DNA from: Thauera sp.
Lineage (GTDB): Bacteria; Pseudomonadota; Gammaproteobacteria; Burkholderiales; Rhodocyclaceae
Reading direction: 5' to 3'
Length of the DNA stretch: 64,000 bases
Assembly (NCBI GenBank): GCA_017302295.1
Contig: JAFLDS010000003.1
Location: forward strand, 1-64,000
The notes below the pieces were generated by a model. The model searched no databases. It saw only the letters and a program-made list of their open reading frames with translations, and was not told where the DNA came from. Of the stretch, positions 53,020-60,610 are shown piece by piece (positions within the stretch are counted from its first letter, which is position 1; each line of letters opens with the position of its first letter). The position numbers were made by a program, and so were the translations under genes.

Positions 53020-53703
53020 TCAGGGGCGCCGGTGCGTGATCCGGGTCGACATGCACACCGATCGGGCGGTGTCGACAGCGTCCGCCAGGGCCGCCGGCAG
53101 CCATTGCCACACCGGCGGGCCGGCGAACGCAGCGGCCACGGCATCGACCGATTCGTACCAGGCCTCGACGATTGCGTCATATTCGTAGCCCGCCGGTCGC
53201 TCGCCCGCCACTTCGTTCCATACCAGGCGCGTCGCAGCCGACCACGGCGCGGCGGGGGCGCCGGCGAGGTCACGTGCCTGCAAGCGTCGCCCTGGCAGCG
53301 CGCGCAGGAAAAGCACCAGGCACACGCCGGTTTCCTCGCCGTCGCGCAGCACCTGCTCCTGCGCGACCAGCGTGAAGTCGCGTACATAGGTCGAAAACAC
53401 CCGCGGCTCGTCGGGCCGCATGATGCGCAGCGTCTCCTCGTCGTTCCAGATGTCGTCGGCGGCCTGGCGGTCGCGCAGCGACAGCAGGTTGACGCCGTCG
53501 TAGTCGACGCTGGCGCCGCTCGGCACGCCCGGCCGGTCGAACACGCGCGAGCACTGGCGTACCGCCTTCACCTTGTCCTGGACGTTGCGGCACTGGCGAC
53601 CGAGCGCGGAGTGCTCGCGCCAGGCCTGGGGAAAGTCCTCGGGCGCCAGCGCGGGGTTGCGCCGGGCAAGGTAGATCATCTTCCAGCGTTCTTCGATTGC
53701 CAT
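53020..53703 (-). CDS. EthD-domain protein
   Basis: This 227-residue protein has two ferredoxin-like EthD/dimeric alpha-beta barrel halves. The first starts WKMIYLARRNPALAPEDFPQAWREHSALG, and the second begins around ETGVCLVLFLRALPG and ends with VWNEVAGERPAGYEYDAIVEAWYESVDA. EthD-like proteins accompany oxygenases and ring-modifying enzymes. It lies 76 bp downstream of an acyl-CoA dehydrogenase gene and is probably the last gene of that operon. ATG 53703 has GGAG six bases upstream. Its 3' end is convergent with the toxin gene, 8 bp apart. Confidence 0.78.
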   Translation of the reverse strand: MAIEERWKMIYLARRNPALAPEDFPQAWREHSALGRQCRNVQDKVKAVRQCSRVFDRPGVPSGASVDYDGVNLLSLRDRQAADDIWNDEETLRIMRPDEPRVFSTYVRDFTLVAQEQVLRDGEETGVCLVLFLRALPGRRLQARDLAGAPAAPWSAATRLVWNEVAGERPAGYEYDAIVEAWYESVDAVAAAFAGPPVWQWLPAALADAVDTARSVCMSTRITHRRP

Positions 53704-53779
53704 CTGTGCTCCAAATGAAAGCGGCGGCACACCCGCATGGAGTCGTGCCGCCGTGGGTTTGCCAATAGAGAAACCCGGA

Positions 53780-54943
53780 TCAGCCGCGCGGCATGCCCAA
53801 CCCGCGCTCGGAAATGATGTTGAGCTGGATCTCGTTGGTGCCGGCGTAGATCGTGTCGGCGCGCGAGAAGAAGAACACCTGCTGCAGGCGGCGCACGGCG
53901 TCGTCGTCCGAGCGCACGTCGCCCGCCACGCCGATCACGTCCATGGCCAGCTGGCCGAGCTCGCGGTGCCAGTTCGACCAGGCGTACTTGTAGATCAGCG
54001 CCTCGGGCCGGACCTTGGTCGAGCTGGTGTCCTCTTCCAGCATGCGCAGGCCGTTGTAGCGCAGGCCCTGCAGGCCCACCCAGGCGTCGGCGATGCGCTG
54101 GCGGATTGCCGGATCGCGCGCCGCGCCGTTGGCGCGCGCGACATCGACCACCAGCTGCAGCTCATGGGTGAAGTGCATCTGCTGGCCGAGCGTGGACACG
54201 CCGCGCTCGAAGCCGAGCAGCGCCATCGCCACCTTCCAGCCCTCGCCCGGCTTGCCGACGATGCAGTCGGCCTCGGTCACCGCGCCGTCGAAGAACACCG
54301 AGTTGAACTCGGCCTCGCCGGTCATCTGGCGGATCGGGTGGATCTCGATGCCGGGCTGAGCCAGCGGCACCAGCAGGAAGCTGAGCCCTTCCCGACCGAC
54401 CGAGCCCGGCGTGCTGCGCGCGACGACGAAGACCCACTCCGACTCGTGCGCGAGCGAGGTCCACACCTTCTGCCCCTGCAGCCGCCAGCGACCATCCTCG
54501 TCCTGCCAGCAGCGCGTGGTGATGGCTGCAAGGTCGGAGCCGGCGCCCGGCTCGGAGTAGCCCTGCGCCCAATATTCGCGCCCCTCGCGGATGCCCGGCA
54601 GAAAGCGGCGCTGCTGCTCGGGCGTGCCGAGCGCGATCAGCGTCGGCGCCATCAGCGTTTCGCCGATGTGGCCGATGCGCCCCGGCCCGCCGGCGCGCAC
54701 GTATTCCTCGTGAAAGGCGAGTTGCAGCGCCAGCGGCAGGTCGCGCCCGCCGTGCTCCCTGGGCCAGCCCAGGCCCACCCAGCCGCCGGCGGCGAGTTCC
54801 TGCTCCCATTCCTTGCGCAGCGCCGGGTAGGCTTCTTCATCCCCCGGGCCGCCGCGGTGCTTCAGGCAGGCGAAACGGCCGGTCAGATGGGACGCCATCC
54901 AGTCGGCGACCTGCTGGCGAAATTCCTGTTCGTTCATGCTCAT
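53780..54943 (-). CDS. Acyl-CoA dehydrogenase (subunit type 1)
   Basis: This 387-residue flavoprotein has GWVGLGWPREHGG, the FAD-binding YSEPGAGSDLAAI, WTSLAHESEWVFVVAR, and the C-terminal QVFFFSRADTIYAGTNEIQLNIISERGLGMPRG. It resembles the FadE-type subunits that in actinobacterial steroid catabolism form alpha2beta2 heterotetramers with a second, shorter-motif paralogue. The other paralogue is the next gene upstream. The catalytic Glu position could not be settled by eye. It feeds electrons to the ETF encoded in this island. Confidence 0.92.
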   Translation of the reverse strand: MSMNEQEFRQQVADWMASHLTGRFACLKHRGGPGDEEAYPALRKEWEQELAAGGWVGLGWPREHGGRDLPLALQLAFHEEYVRAGGPGRIGHIGETLMAPTLIALGTPEQQRRFLPGIREGREYWAQGYSEPGAGSDLAAITTRCWQDEDGRWRLQGQKVWTSLAHESEWVFVVARSTPGSVGREGLSFLLVPLAQPGIEIHPIRQMTGEAEFNSVFFDGAVTEADCIVGKPGEGWKVAMALLGFERGVSTLGQQMHFTHELQLVVDVARANGAARDPAIRQRIADAWVGLQGLRYNGLRMLEEDTSSTKVRPEALIYKYAWSNWHRELGQLAMDVIGVAGDVRSDDDAVRRLQQVFFFSRADTIYAGTNEIQLNIISERGLGMPRG

Positions 54944-54961
54944 CGGTCCTTGTTCGTCCTG

Positions 54962-56080
54962 TCAGGCGGCGTCGAGCAGATGGGCGGCGAGCGCCTCACG
55001 CCAGTCGCGGGTCGGGCCGAACCACTGGCTGGCCCACTGCGCACGCTTGAAGTGCATCTGCGGGTCGTATTCCCAGGTGAAGCCCACCCCGCCGTGGAGC
55101 TGGATGGCTTCCTGCGCGCAGTAGCGGTAGGCCTCAGTGGCCTGTACCCGTGCGGCGGCGACTTCGGCCCCCAGTTCGGCGTCGTCCAGCCCGCCTTCCG
55201 CGAGCCGCGCCGCCACGCCGCGCACGGTGGAGCGTGCGGTTTCCATGCGCACCATCATCTCGGCGACGCGGTGCTTGACCGCCTGGAAGGTGGCCACCGG
55301 CTTGCCGAACTGCACCCGCTCCTTGGTGTAATCGACCGCGAGCTGCAGGCACTGTGCCGCGCCGCCGACCTGCTCGGCCGCAAGCTGCAAAGCCGCCAGC
55401 ACCCGGGTGCGCGCGAGACCAGCCAGCACCCGCGCCGCATCGTCGACGCGCGCCTCTCCGCCCACACGGACGTCATTGAAGACCCAGCGCGCCTGCGGCC
55501 GGGTCAGGTCGAAGACGTCGAGCGGCGCGCGGGTGAGGCCGGCCGCATCCGCGGCGACCTCGAACAGCGCCACGCCCGGCGCCTCCTCGATGCGTGCCGC
55601 CACATAGGCATGGGTCAGCAGGCCGTCGTCGAGCACCTGCGCCGCCTCGCCGGCCAGCACCCAGGCATCGCCGTCGCGACGCGCTTTCACGGTCAGCGAT
55701 GCGGGTTCGGCGTTCACACCCGGCCCCAGGATCAGCGTGGCGGTGCGCTCGCCGTAGGCCAGCGCAGCCAGCGCGCGCTGCTGCGCCTCGGCCGTGCCGG
55801 CCTGCAGCAGCGCGGTCTGCGCCAGCACCACGTTGGCCAGGAAGGGCGTGCGCGCGAGGCGCCGGCCCATCTCTTCCATCAGCAGCACCAGCTCGACCGG
55901 CCCCAGGCCGAGGCCGTCGAAGTCTTCCGGCACCTGCACCGCGGCCCAGCCGAGTTCGACGATGCGCGACCACAGCTCGGCATCGGCGTCGGCTTCCTTG
56001 CGTGCGTTGGTATGAGCGGCGAGGAAATCGGCCGCCGTCTCCTGCAGCGCGCGTTGCTCGTCGGACAGCGTCAGGTTCAT
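54962..56080 (-). CDS. Acyl-CoA dehydrogenase (subunit type 2)
   Basis: This 372-residue paralogue begins [20 protein letters not shown] and has WAAVQVPEDFDGLGLGPVELVLLMEEMGRRL, YTKERVQFGKPVATFQAVKHRVAEMM, and YRYCAQEAIQLHGGVGFTWEYDPQMHFKRA. The usual FAD-binding TEPxAGSD segment of the middle domain is not recognisable. That is a feature of the partner subunits in heteromeric steroid acyl-CoA dehydrogenases, in which only one FAD site is formed per pair. It starts at ATG 56080, overlapping the thiolase stop by one base, and lies 18 bp before the type 1 gene. Confidence 0.9.
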   Translation of the reverse strand: MNLTLSDEQRALQETAADFLAAHTNARKEADADAELWSRIVELGWAAVQVPEDFDGLGLGPVELVLLMEEMGRRLARTPFLANVVLAQTALLQAGTAEAQQRALAALAYGERTATLILGPGVNAEPASLTVKARRDGDAWVLAGEAAQVLDDGLLTHAYVAARIEEAPGVALFEVAADAAGLTRAPLDVFDLTRPQARWVFNDVRVGGEARVDDAARVLAGLARTRVLAALQLAAEQVGGAAQCLQLAVDYTKERVQFGKPVATFQAVKHRVAEMMVRMETARSTVRGVAARLAEGGLDDAELGAEVAAARVQATEAYRYCAQEAIQLHGGVGFTWEYDPQMHFKRAQWASQWFGPTRDWREALAAHLLDAA

Positions 56081-57282
56081 CACAGCACCTCGAACAGGCC
56101 TGCCGCGCCCATGCCGCCGCCGATGCACATCGACACCACCACGTAGCGCACGCCACGGCGACGGCCCTCGAGCAGCGCGTGACCGACCATGCGTGCGCCC
56201 GACATGCCGAAGGGGTGGCCAATGGAGATGGCGCCGCCATTGACGTTCAGCCGGTCGTTGGGGATGCCGAGCTTGTCGCGGCTGTAGAGCACCTGGCAGG
56301 CGAAGGCTTCGTTGATTTCCCACAGGCCGATGTCGCTCACCTTGAGGTTGAAGCGCTCGAGCAGCTTGGGGATGGCGAACACCGGGCCGATACCCATCTC
56401 GTCCGGGGCGCAGCCGGCGACCGCGATGCCACGATAGGCGCCCAGCGGCGCGATGCCACGGCGCTCGGCCTCGTCACGGCTCATCACCAGCGCGGCCGAG
56501 GCGCCGTCGGAGAACTGCGAGGCGTTGCCGGCGGTGATGAACTCGCCCTGCTTCACCCACTGGCCGTCCTTGAACACCGGCTGCAGCTTGGCGAGATCGG
56601 CCAGCGTGGTCGAGGCGCGGTTGCACTCGTCGCGGGTGGCGATCACGTCCTCGTGGCCCACCGGCTTGCCTTCCTTGTCGAACACCAGCTTCCTCGCCGC
56701 CAGCGGCACGATCTCGGCATCGAACAGGCCGGCGGCCTGGGCGGCGGCGGTGCGCTGCTGGCTCTGCAGCGAGAATTCGTCCTGCGCGGCGCGCGAAATG
56801 CCGTAGCGCGCCGACACGATCTCGGCCGTCTCCAGCATCGGGATGTAGGCCGCGGGCACGATCGCCTTCACCGCCTCGGACTGCGCGCGGTAGGTGTTCT
56901 TGTGCTTGGTCTGGGTCAGCGACAGCGACTCGACGCCGCCGGCCACCGCGATCTTCATCTCGCCGGCCAGGATATTCTTGGCGGCGACGCCGATCGTCAT
57001 CAGGCCCGACGCGCACATGCGGTCGAGCGCCATGCCCGGCACGGTGTCCGGCAGGCCGCCGGTGTAGGCGCACAGGCGGCCGATGTTGTAGGCCTGGGTG
57101 CCCTGCTGCACGGCGGCGCCCATGATCACATCCTCGACCGCCGCCGGCTCGATACCGACGCGCTCGACGACGGCGCGCACCACATGGCCGCCCAGCACCG
57201 GCGCCTCGGTGTCGTTGAAGGAACCGCGGAAGGACTTGGTGAGCGCAGTGCGCGCGGTGGAAACGATGACGGCTTCGGTCAT
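56080..57282 (-). CDS. Acetyl-CoA acyltransferase (thiolase)
   Basis: This 400-residue thiolase has the acyl-accepting Cys90 ([11 protein letters not shown]), [19 protein letters not shown] with the catalytic His, and the C-terminal Cys in [15 protein letters not shown]. Thiolases cleave 3-ketoacyl-CoA with CoA to release acetyl-CoA or propionyl-CoA. Its neighbours (two acyl-CoA dehydrogenases, MaoC, IpdF-like SDR) fit a FadA6-like step in the breakdown of ring-derived acyl-CoAs. It follows the MaoC gene by 22 bp. Confidence 0.94.
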   Translation of the reverse strand: MTEAVIVSTARTALTKSFRGSFNDTEAPVLGGHVVRAVVERVGIEPAAVEDVIMGAAVQQGTQAYNIGRLCAYTGGLPDTVPGMALDRMCASGLMTIGVAAKNILAGEMKIAVAGGVESLSLTQTKHKNTYRAQSEAVKAIVPAAYIPMLETAEIVSARYGISRAAQDEFSLQSQQRTAAAQAAGLFDAEIVPLAARKLVFDKEGKPVGHEDVIATRDECNRASTTLADLAKLQPVFKDGQWVKQGEFITAGNASQFSDGASAALVMSRDEAERRGIAPLGAYRGIAVAGCAPDEMGIGPVFAIPKLLERFNLKVSDIGLWEINEAFACQVLYSRDKLGIPNDRLNVNGGAISIGHPFGMSGARMVGHALLEGRRRGVRYVVVSMCIGGGMGAAGLFEVL

Positions 57283-57304
57283 GGCGATGTTCTCTCTCGG
57301 GAAT

Positions 57305-57766
57305 TCAATCGTTGAAGGTGTAGCGGCTGATGGTGTCGACCACGCAGCCGGGGCGCTCGCTGCCCTCGATCTCGATGGTCACGCGCACGGTGGATTGCAC
57401 CGCGTCCTTGATGCGTTCCACCTTGAGGATCTCGCCGCGACCGCGGATGCGCGAGCCAGCCTTGACAGGCGCCGGAAAGCGCACCCGATCGCAGCCGACG
57501 TTCACACCCATCTTCAGGTTGTCGGCGCGGATCAGCTGCGGCAGGAACAAGTTGGCCAGCGCCAGTGTCAGGTAGCCGTGCGCAATGCAGGCGCCGAAGG
57601 GGCCGTCCTTGGCACGCTCGGGGTCGACGTGGATCCACTGGTGGTCGTCGGTGGCGTCGGCGAACTGGTCAATGCGGTCCTGGTCGAGCGCGACCCAGTC
57701 GGTCGTGCCCAGGTCCTGGCCTTCGGCCGCGACCAACTGCTCGGCGCTGGAGAAAACCATGGTCAT
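57305..57766 (-). CDS. MaoC family (R)-enoyl-CoA hydratase-like protein
   Basis: This 153-residue hotdog-fold protein has the complete hydratase motif: [36 protein letters not shown], in which Asp and His of D-x4-H are the catalytic pair. It then has [24 protein letters not shown]. It hydrates enoyl-CoA thioesters. I start it at ATG 57766 with GAGGG about eight bases upstream; an earlier ATG at 57811 overlaps the SDR gene. It sits between the IpdF-like SDR gene (10 bp) and the thiolase gene. Confidence 0.9.
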   Translation of the reverse strand: MTMVFSSAEQLVAAEGQDLGTTDWVALDQDRIDQFADATDDHQWIHVDPERAKDGPFGACIAHGYLTLALANLFLPQLIRADNLKMGVNVGCDRVRFPAPVKAGSRIRGRGEILKVERIKDAVQSTVRVTIEIEGSERPGCVVDTISRYTFND

Positions 57767-57776
57767 CGCCGCGCCC

Positions 57777-58562
57777 TCAAGCGTGCTGCGAGCTGACGGA
57801 GAGCACTTCACCCGTCATGTACGACGCGTAGTCGCTGGCGAGGAAGACCATCACGTTGGCCACTTCCCACACCTCGGCAGCGCGGCCGAAGGCTTCGCGG
57901 CTGGCGAGCTGGGCGAGCAGTTCCTCGCTGGAGGCCTTCTTCAGGAATTCATGCAGCGCGATCGACGGCGACACCGCGTTGATGCGCACGCCGTGCTCGG
58001 CTGCCTCGACCGCCGAGCAGCGCGTCAGCGCCATCACGCCAGCCTTGGCCGCGGCGTAGTGGGCCTGCCCCTTCTGCGCGCGCCAGCCCAGCACCGAGGC
58101 GTTGTTGACGATGGCACCGCGACCGCGCTTTTCCATGTGCGGCAGCATCGCGCGCGTCATGCGGAAGGTGCCGGTGAGGGTGATGTCGAGCACCCGGTTC
58201 CACTCGTCGTCGGTCATCTCGGTGACGCGCTTCTCGCCACCGAGGCCGGCATTGTTGATCAGCACATCGACGCCGCCGAGCTTGTCCTCGGCCGCGGCGA
58301 TCAGGGCCTGCACCTCATCCTCGTTGGTGACGTTGCACAGCTGGCCCCAGACGTTCTGCAGCCCAGTGTCGGCCTTGAGCTTGGCGACGGCTTCTTCCAG
58401 GCGGCGCGGATGGATGTCGGAAATCATCAGCGCGCGACAGCCTTCTTCGGCGCACTTGCGCGCCGCGGCAAAGCCGATGCCGGCTCCGGCCGCTGCGGTA
58501 ATCAAGACGGACTTTCCAGCGAGCAACTGGTGACCGGGGACGTAGGCGGGGGCTTCTTTCAC
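57777..58562 (-). CDS. IpdF-like SDR oxidoreductase
   Basis: This 261-residue SDR opens with YVPGHQLLAGKSVLITAAAGAGIG, the extended PGH-LL-GK lead and AAGAGIG loop that I associate with IpdF of cholesterol catabolism, which oxidises a hydroxylated indanone-CoA intermediate. Other motifs are VDVLINNAGLGG, YAAAKAGVMAL (YxxxK) and INAVSPSIALHEFL. I prefer GTG 58562, preceded by GAGG, over ATG 58595, because TATAAA at 58595-58600 would be the -10 of the promoter carrying regulon site I. The IpdF assignment is from memory of the family and moderate only. Confidence 0.83.
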   Translation of the reverse strand: MKEAPAYVPGHQLLAGKSVLITAAAGAGIGFAAARKCAEEGCRALMISDIHPRRLEEAVAKLKADTGLQNVWGQLCNVTNEDEVQALIAAAEDKLGGVDVLINNAGLGGEKRVTEMTDDEWNRVLDITLTGTFRMTRAMLPHMEKRGRGAIVNNASVLGWRAQKGQAHYAAAKAGVMALTRCSAVEAAEHGVRINAVSPSIALHEFLKKASSEELLAQLASREAFGRAAEVWEVANVMVFLASDYASYMTGEVLSVSSQHA

Positions 58563-58620
58563 GGCGTGAACCTCGAAGGGTGGATATGGCCTCATTTATA
58601 GGGAGGTCGCAGGGTGCCGG

Positions 58621-58638
58621 CATCGTCAAAACGGACGG
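58621..58638 (-). promoter_or_regulatory. Regulon site I (IpdF-like/thiolase/acyl-CoA dehydrogenase operon)
   Basis: Read toward the gene: CCGTCC-GTTT-TGACGATG. A TATAAA hexamer begins 20 bp downstream (58595-58600), the best -10 of all nine sites. Confidence 0.62.
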
Positions 58639-58655
58639 TGCCATCGCAGTAACGG

Positions 58656-58672
58656 ATTCCCGATCGGTAAAT
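58656..58672. promoter_or_regulatory. HipB-type operator 1
   Basis: ATTCCCGATCGGTAAAT, an imperfect palindrome; first of three copies at 50-bp spacing. It lies close to regulon site I, so binding could affect the catabolic operon as well. Confidence 0.6.
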
Positions 58673-58705
58673 TTCTTCCTCCTGATGCGACTCTCTCAGC
58701 ATATG

Positions 58706-58722
58706 TTTCCCGATCGGTAAAT
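58706..58722. promoter_or_regulatory. HipB-type operator 2
   Basis: TTTCCCGATCGGTAAAT; centre 50 bp from operators 1 and 3, which puts all three on one face of the helix. Confidence 0.65.
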
Positions 58723-58754
58723 ATCGCTGGCGCAACGCAGAAGCCCAGCCCATA

Positions 58755-58772
58755 ATTTCCCGAACGGGAAAT
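58755..58772. promoter_or_regulatory. HipB-type operator 3
   Basis: ATTTCCCG-AA-CGGGAAAT, a perfect 8+2+8 palindrome ending 10 bp before the antitoxin-like gene start. An ATG at 58771 overlaps it, so the second ATG (58783) is the better start. Confidence 0.75.
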
Positions 58773-58782
58773 GAGAAAAGCC

Positions 58783-59130
58783 ATGACATCCATCCGCTCC
58801 CCCCTTCAACTCGGCGACGCCCTACGTGCCGCCCGCAAGCAGCTCGGCCTGACCCAGCCGCAGCTAGCGCTGGCCGCTGGCGTGGGCGTGCGCTTCATCG
58901 TCGACCTTGAAGCGGGCAAGCCGACCGTGCGGCTGGAGAACGTCCTGCGGGTGATCGATGCGCTGGGGGGAGAACTCCAGCTGGGCGGTCTGCCCGCAGT
59001 GGAAGCCGATCAGGCAATCGAGGGCAGCTTCAGCTTGCGCAGGAAGACGGACGCGGCCTCGTTCAGCACCTGCACGCTGACCAGCCCGCCTTGTCTCAGC
59101 AACGCCTCGGCCGCGTTCGCCTTGCCGTAG
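58783..59130 (+). CDS. HipB-like XRE family regulator without HipA, altered 3' end
   Basis: The first ~70 residues (PLQLGDALRAARKQLGLTQPQLALAAGVGVRFIVDLEAGKPTVRLENVLRVIDALGG) are a complete HipB-type Cro/C1 helix-turn-helix. After ELQLGGLPAVEA the frame continues about 40 residues antisense to the vapC remnant (59010-59171), so the end is not native. No hipA follows. Three matching palindromes precede it, so it may still bind DNA. It looks like the surviving half of a broken module, perhaps kept as a repressor. Confidence 0.78.
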   Translation: MTSIRSPLQLGDALRAARKQLGLTQPQLALAAGVGVRFIVDLEAGKPTVRLENVLRVIDALGGELQLGGLPAVEADQAIEGSFSLRRKTDAASFSTCTLTSPPCLSNASAAFALP

Positions 59131-59171
59131 TCGGCCGAAAGCAGGTAGAGCACGACGTTGGTGTCGCGAAA
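59010..59171 (-). pseudogene. VapC-like PIN-domain toxin remnant
   Basis: About 53 residues beginning FRDTNVVLYLLSADYGKANA and ending VFLRKLKLPSIA match the first third of a PIN toxin, including the first active-site Asp and the LNE segment. The remaining ~80 residues with the other acidic residues are missing, and no ATG, GTG or TTG start lies in frame close after the antitoxin gene. It is truncated at the junction with the HipB-like gene and should be inactive. Confidence 0.75.
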
Positions 59172-59188
59172 ACAGCCGCAGGGTCGGT

Positions 59189-59431
59189 TCAGCGCTCGCG
59201 GTCGGCATCGTTCGCCTCGAGGCGGTCGAAGCGGAAATCCGCAGGAAGCCGGCCACGAAGGCGGCGCAGGCGGGTCAGCAGTTCCTGTGGCGGCGTCTTG
59301 CGCGCGACCTCGAGCGAGCGCTCGCCGACGACATGCAGCTCGATATCGTCCCCTTCCTTGAGGTCGAGTGCCTGAACCACCGCCGCAGGCAAGCGGACGG
59401 CGAGCGAATTGCCCCACTTGGCGACCTGCAT
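59189..59431 (-). CDS. AbrB/MazE-type antitoxin (VapB-like)
   Basis: This 80-residue protein begins MQVAKWGNSLAVRLPAAVVQ, the swapped-hairpin AbrB/MazE fold of VapB antitoxins, with LKEGDDIELHVVGERSLEV next and a helical tail RRLRGRLPADFRFDRLEA. Its toxin is only a fragment directly downstream (59010-59171). It is apparently intact and may persist as an orphan antitoxin, possibly able to buffer related toxins. Confidence 0.83.
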   Translation of the reverse strand: MQVAKWGNSLAVRLPAAVVQALDLKEGDDIELHVVGERSLEVARKTPPQELLTRLRRLRGRLPADFRFDRLEANDADRER

Positions 59432-59608
59432 GGCTGCACCTCAGTCAGATATACGCGACAAGGAGAGTACAACCAACCTGCTCTGGGGCCGGCTCGGAAT
59501 AGTCGAGTCCGCCACTTGGATACACAGTGGTGACAAACAATCTGACATCAAGATGGACAATAATTGCACCGATAGTATGATCAAAGGCGCTTTCTCCAGG
59601 AGATCATC

Positions 59609-59854
59609 ATGTCCGTCGTACGCAAGACCATCACCTTGACCGACCAGCAGGATCGCTGGATCAAAGCGCAGATCGACGCGGGGCATTACACCAACGACAG
59701 CGAATACATCCGCGACCTGATTCGTCGTGAGCAGGCGCGCACGGCGCAAACCGAAGCGATCCGTGCTGCACTGATCGAGGGCGAGAACAGCGGACCCGCA
59801 CAGCCCTTTGATCTTGAGGCCTTCAAAGCACGCATGAAGGCCGAGCATGGCTGA
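59609..59854 (+). CDS. ParD-type antitoxin (CC2985 family)
   Basis: This 81-residue protein begins MSVVRKTITLTDQQDRWIKAQIDAGHYTNDSEYIRDLIRRE, the ribbon-helix-helix of the ParD/CopG antitoxins, and has a helical tail ending LEAFKARMKAEHG that would wrap ParE. AGGAG lies eight bases before the ATG. It overlaps the toxin gene by 8 bp. It likely represses its own promoter in the AT-rich stretch at 59520-59600. Confidence 0.92.
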   Translation: MSVVRKTITLTDQQDRWIKAQIDAGHYTNDSEYIRDLIRREQARTAQTEAIRAALIEGENSGPAQPFDLEAFKARMKAEHG

Positions 59855-60137
59855 GTTTCAGCTCTCGCCAGCAGCGGTTCTAGATCTGGAAGACATCTGG
59901 CGCTACACCGCGCGGCGATGGAGCGCTGCGCAGGCAGAGCGATACCTCGATCTCCTCGACGCAGCCTTCGAACAGCTTGCCCGGGAGCCCCTCTCCGCGC
60001 CAGCTTGCGAACATATCCGCAAGGGCTACCGGCGCTGGCGGGTAGAACGCCACTGGGTCTATTTCCGCATCGATCAGGGGGTGACCGTTGTGATGCGCGT
60101 ACTGCATGAGCGCATGGACACAGGCCGCCACCTCTGA
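59847..60137 (+). CDS. ParE-type toxin
   Basis: This 96-residue protein (FQLSPAAVLDLEDIWRYTARRW) matches ParE: the helical hairpin with AERYLDLLDAAFEQLAREP, then IRKGYRRWRVERHWVYFRIDQGVTVVMRVLHERMD, where GYRR, HxVYFR and RVLHxRMD are family signatures. ParE toxins act on DNA gyrase. It is intact and coupled to ParD, making this the only complete module of the 58.6-60.1 kb patch. Confidence 0.92.
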   Translation: MAEFQLSPAAVLDLEDIWRYTARRWSAAQAERYLDLLDAAFEQLAREPLSAPACEHIRKGYRRWRVERHWVYFRIDQGVTVVMRVLHERMDTGRHL

Positions 60138-60172
60138 CTGGCACCGCATGCCGACGGGCTTGCCTAAGCAAG

Positions 60173-60598
60173 CTAGACCGCCGCCAGTATCCGCGACCGC
60201 GTCGCCACGATCTTCCACGCCCCGTCGATGCGGCGGTATTCGTCGTCGTACATCACGCCCAGCCGGCGGGTCGCGCCGGTTTCGGCATCCAGATTGAAAT
60301 AGGAAAGCGCCCAGCGCCCGCGCGCATGGTCGTCGGCGAGCAGCTCGATCTCGGGGTTGGCGCCGTGGTGGCTGTCGCACACGTTGGGGTGGCAGGCAAG
60401 CGACTGGTAGAGGGCGACGAAGCTGTCGCGGTCCTCGAAGCGGCCGACGGCCTCGTAGTCGATGAGGATCGGGCCAGTGGCGAAGCAGTCGCGAACGGTC
60501 TCGACCTCCTTGAGGTCGCAGGCGTTCAGGTAGCGGTGCTTGAGCTGGTGGATCGCCTCCAGCGCCTCGAGCCGCGCGATGCGTTGTTCCAGTGTAAT
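60173..60598 (-). CDS. NTF2-like (SnoaL/nuclear transport factor 2) family protein
   Basis: The minus-strand frame after the SDR stop reads TLEQRIARLEALEAIHQLKH, RYLNACDLKEVETVRDCF, DYEAVGRFEDRDSFVALYQS and WKIVATRSRILAAV, a complete ~140-residue NTF2-like fold often seen with steroid isomerases and ring hydroxylases. No ATG, GTG or TTG occurs in frame between the upstream stop (60611-60613) and conserved sequence. ATT at 60598, seven bases after GGGAG, is the best start; CTG at 60592 is another. A later GTG at 60382 would delete half the domain. Confidence 0.75.
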   Translation of the reverse strand: MTLEQRIARLEALEAIHQLKHRYLNACDLKEVETVRDCFATGPILIDYEAVGRFEDRDSFVALYQSLACHPNVCDSHHGANPEIELLADDHARGRWALSYFNLDAETGATRRLGVMYDDEYRRIDGAWKIVATRSRILAAV

Positions 60599-60610
60599 CG
60601 GCCCGCTCCC

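Noticed and set aside
53753-56146. A plus-strand frame of about 800 codons
   Set aside because: It is antisense to both acyl-CoA dehydrogenases, which carry correct motifs and ribosome-binding sites.
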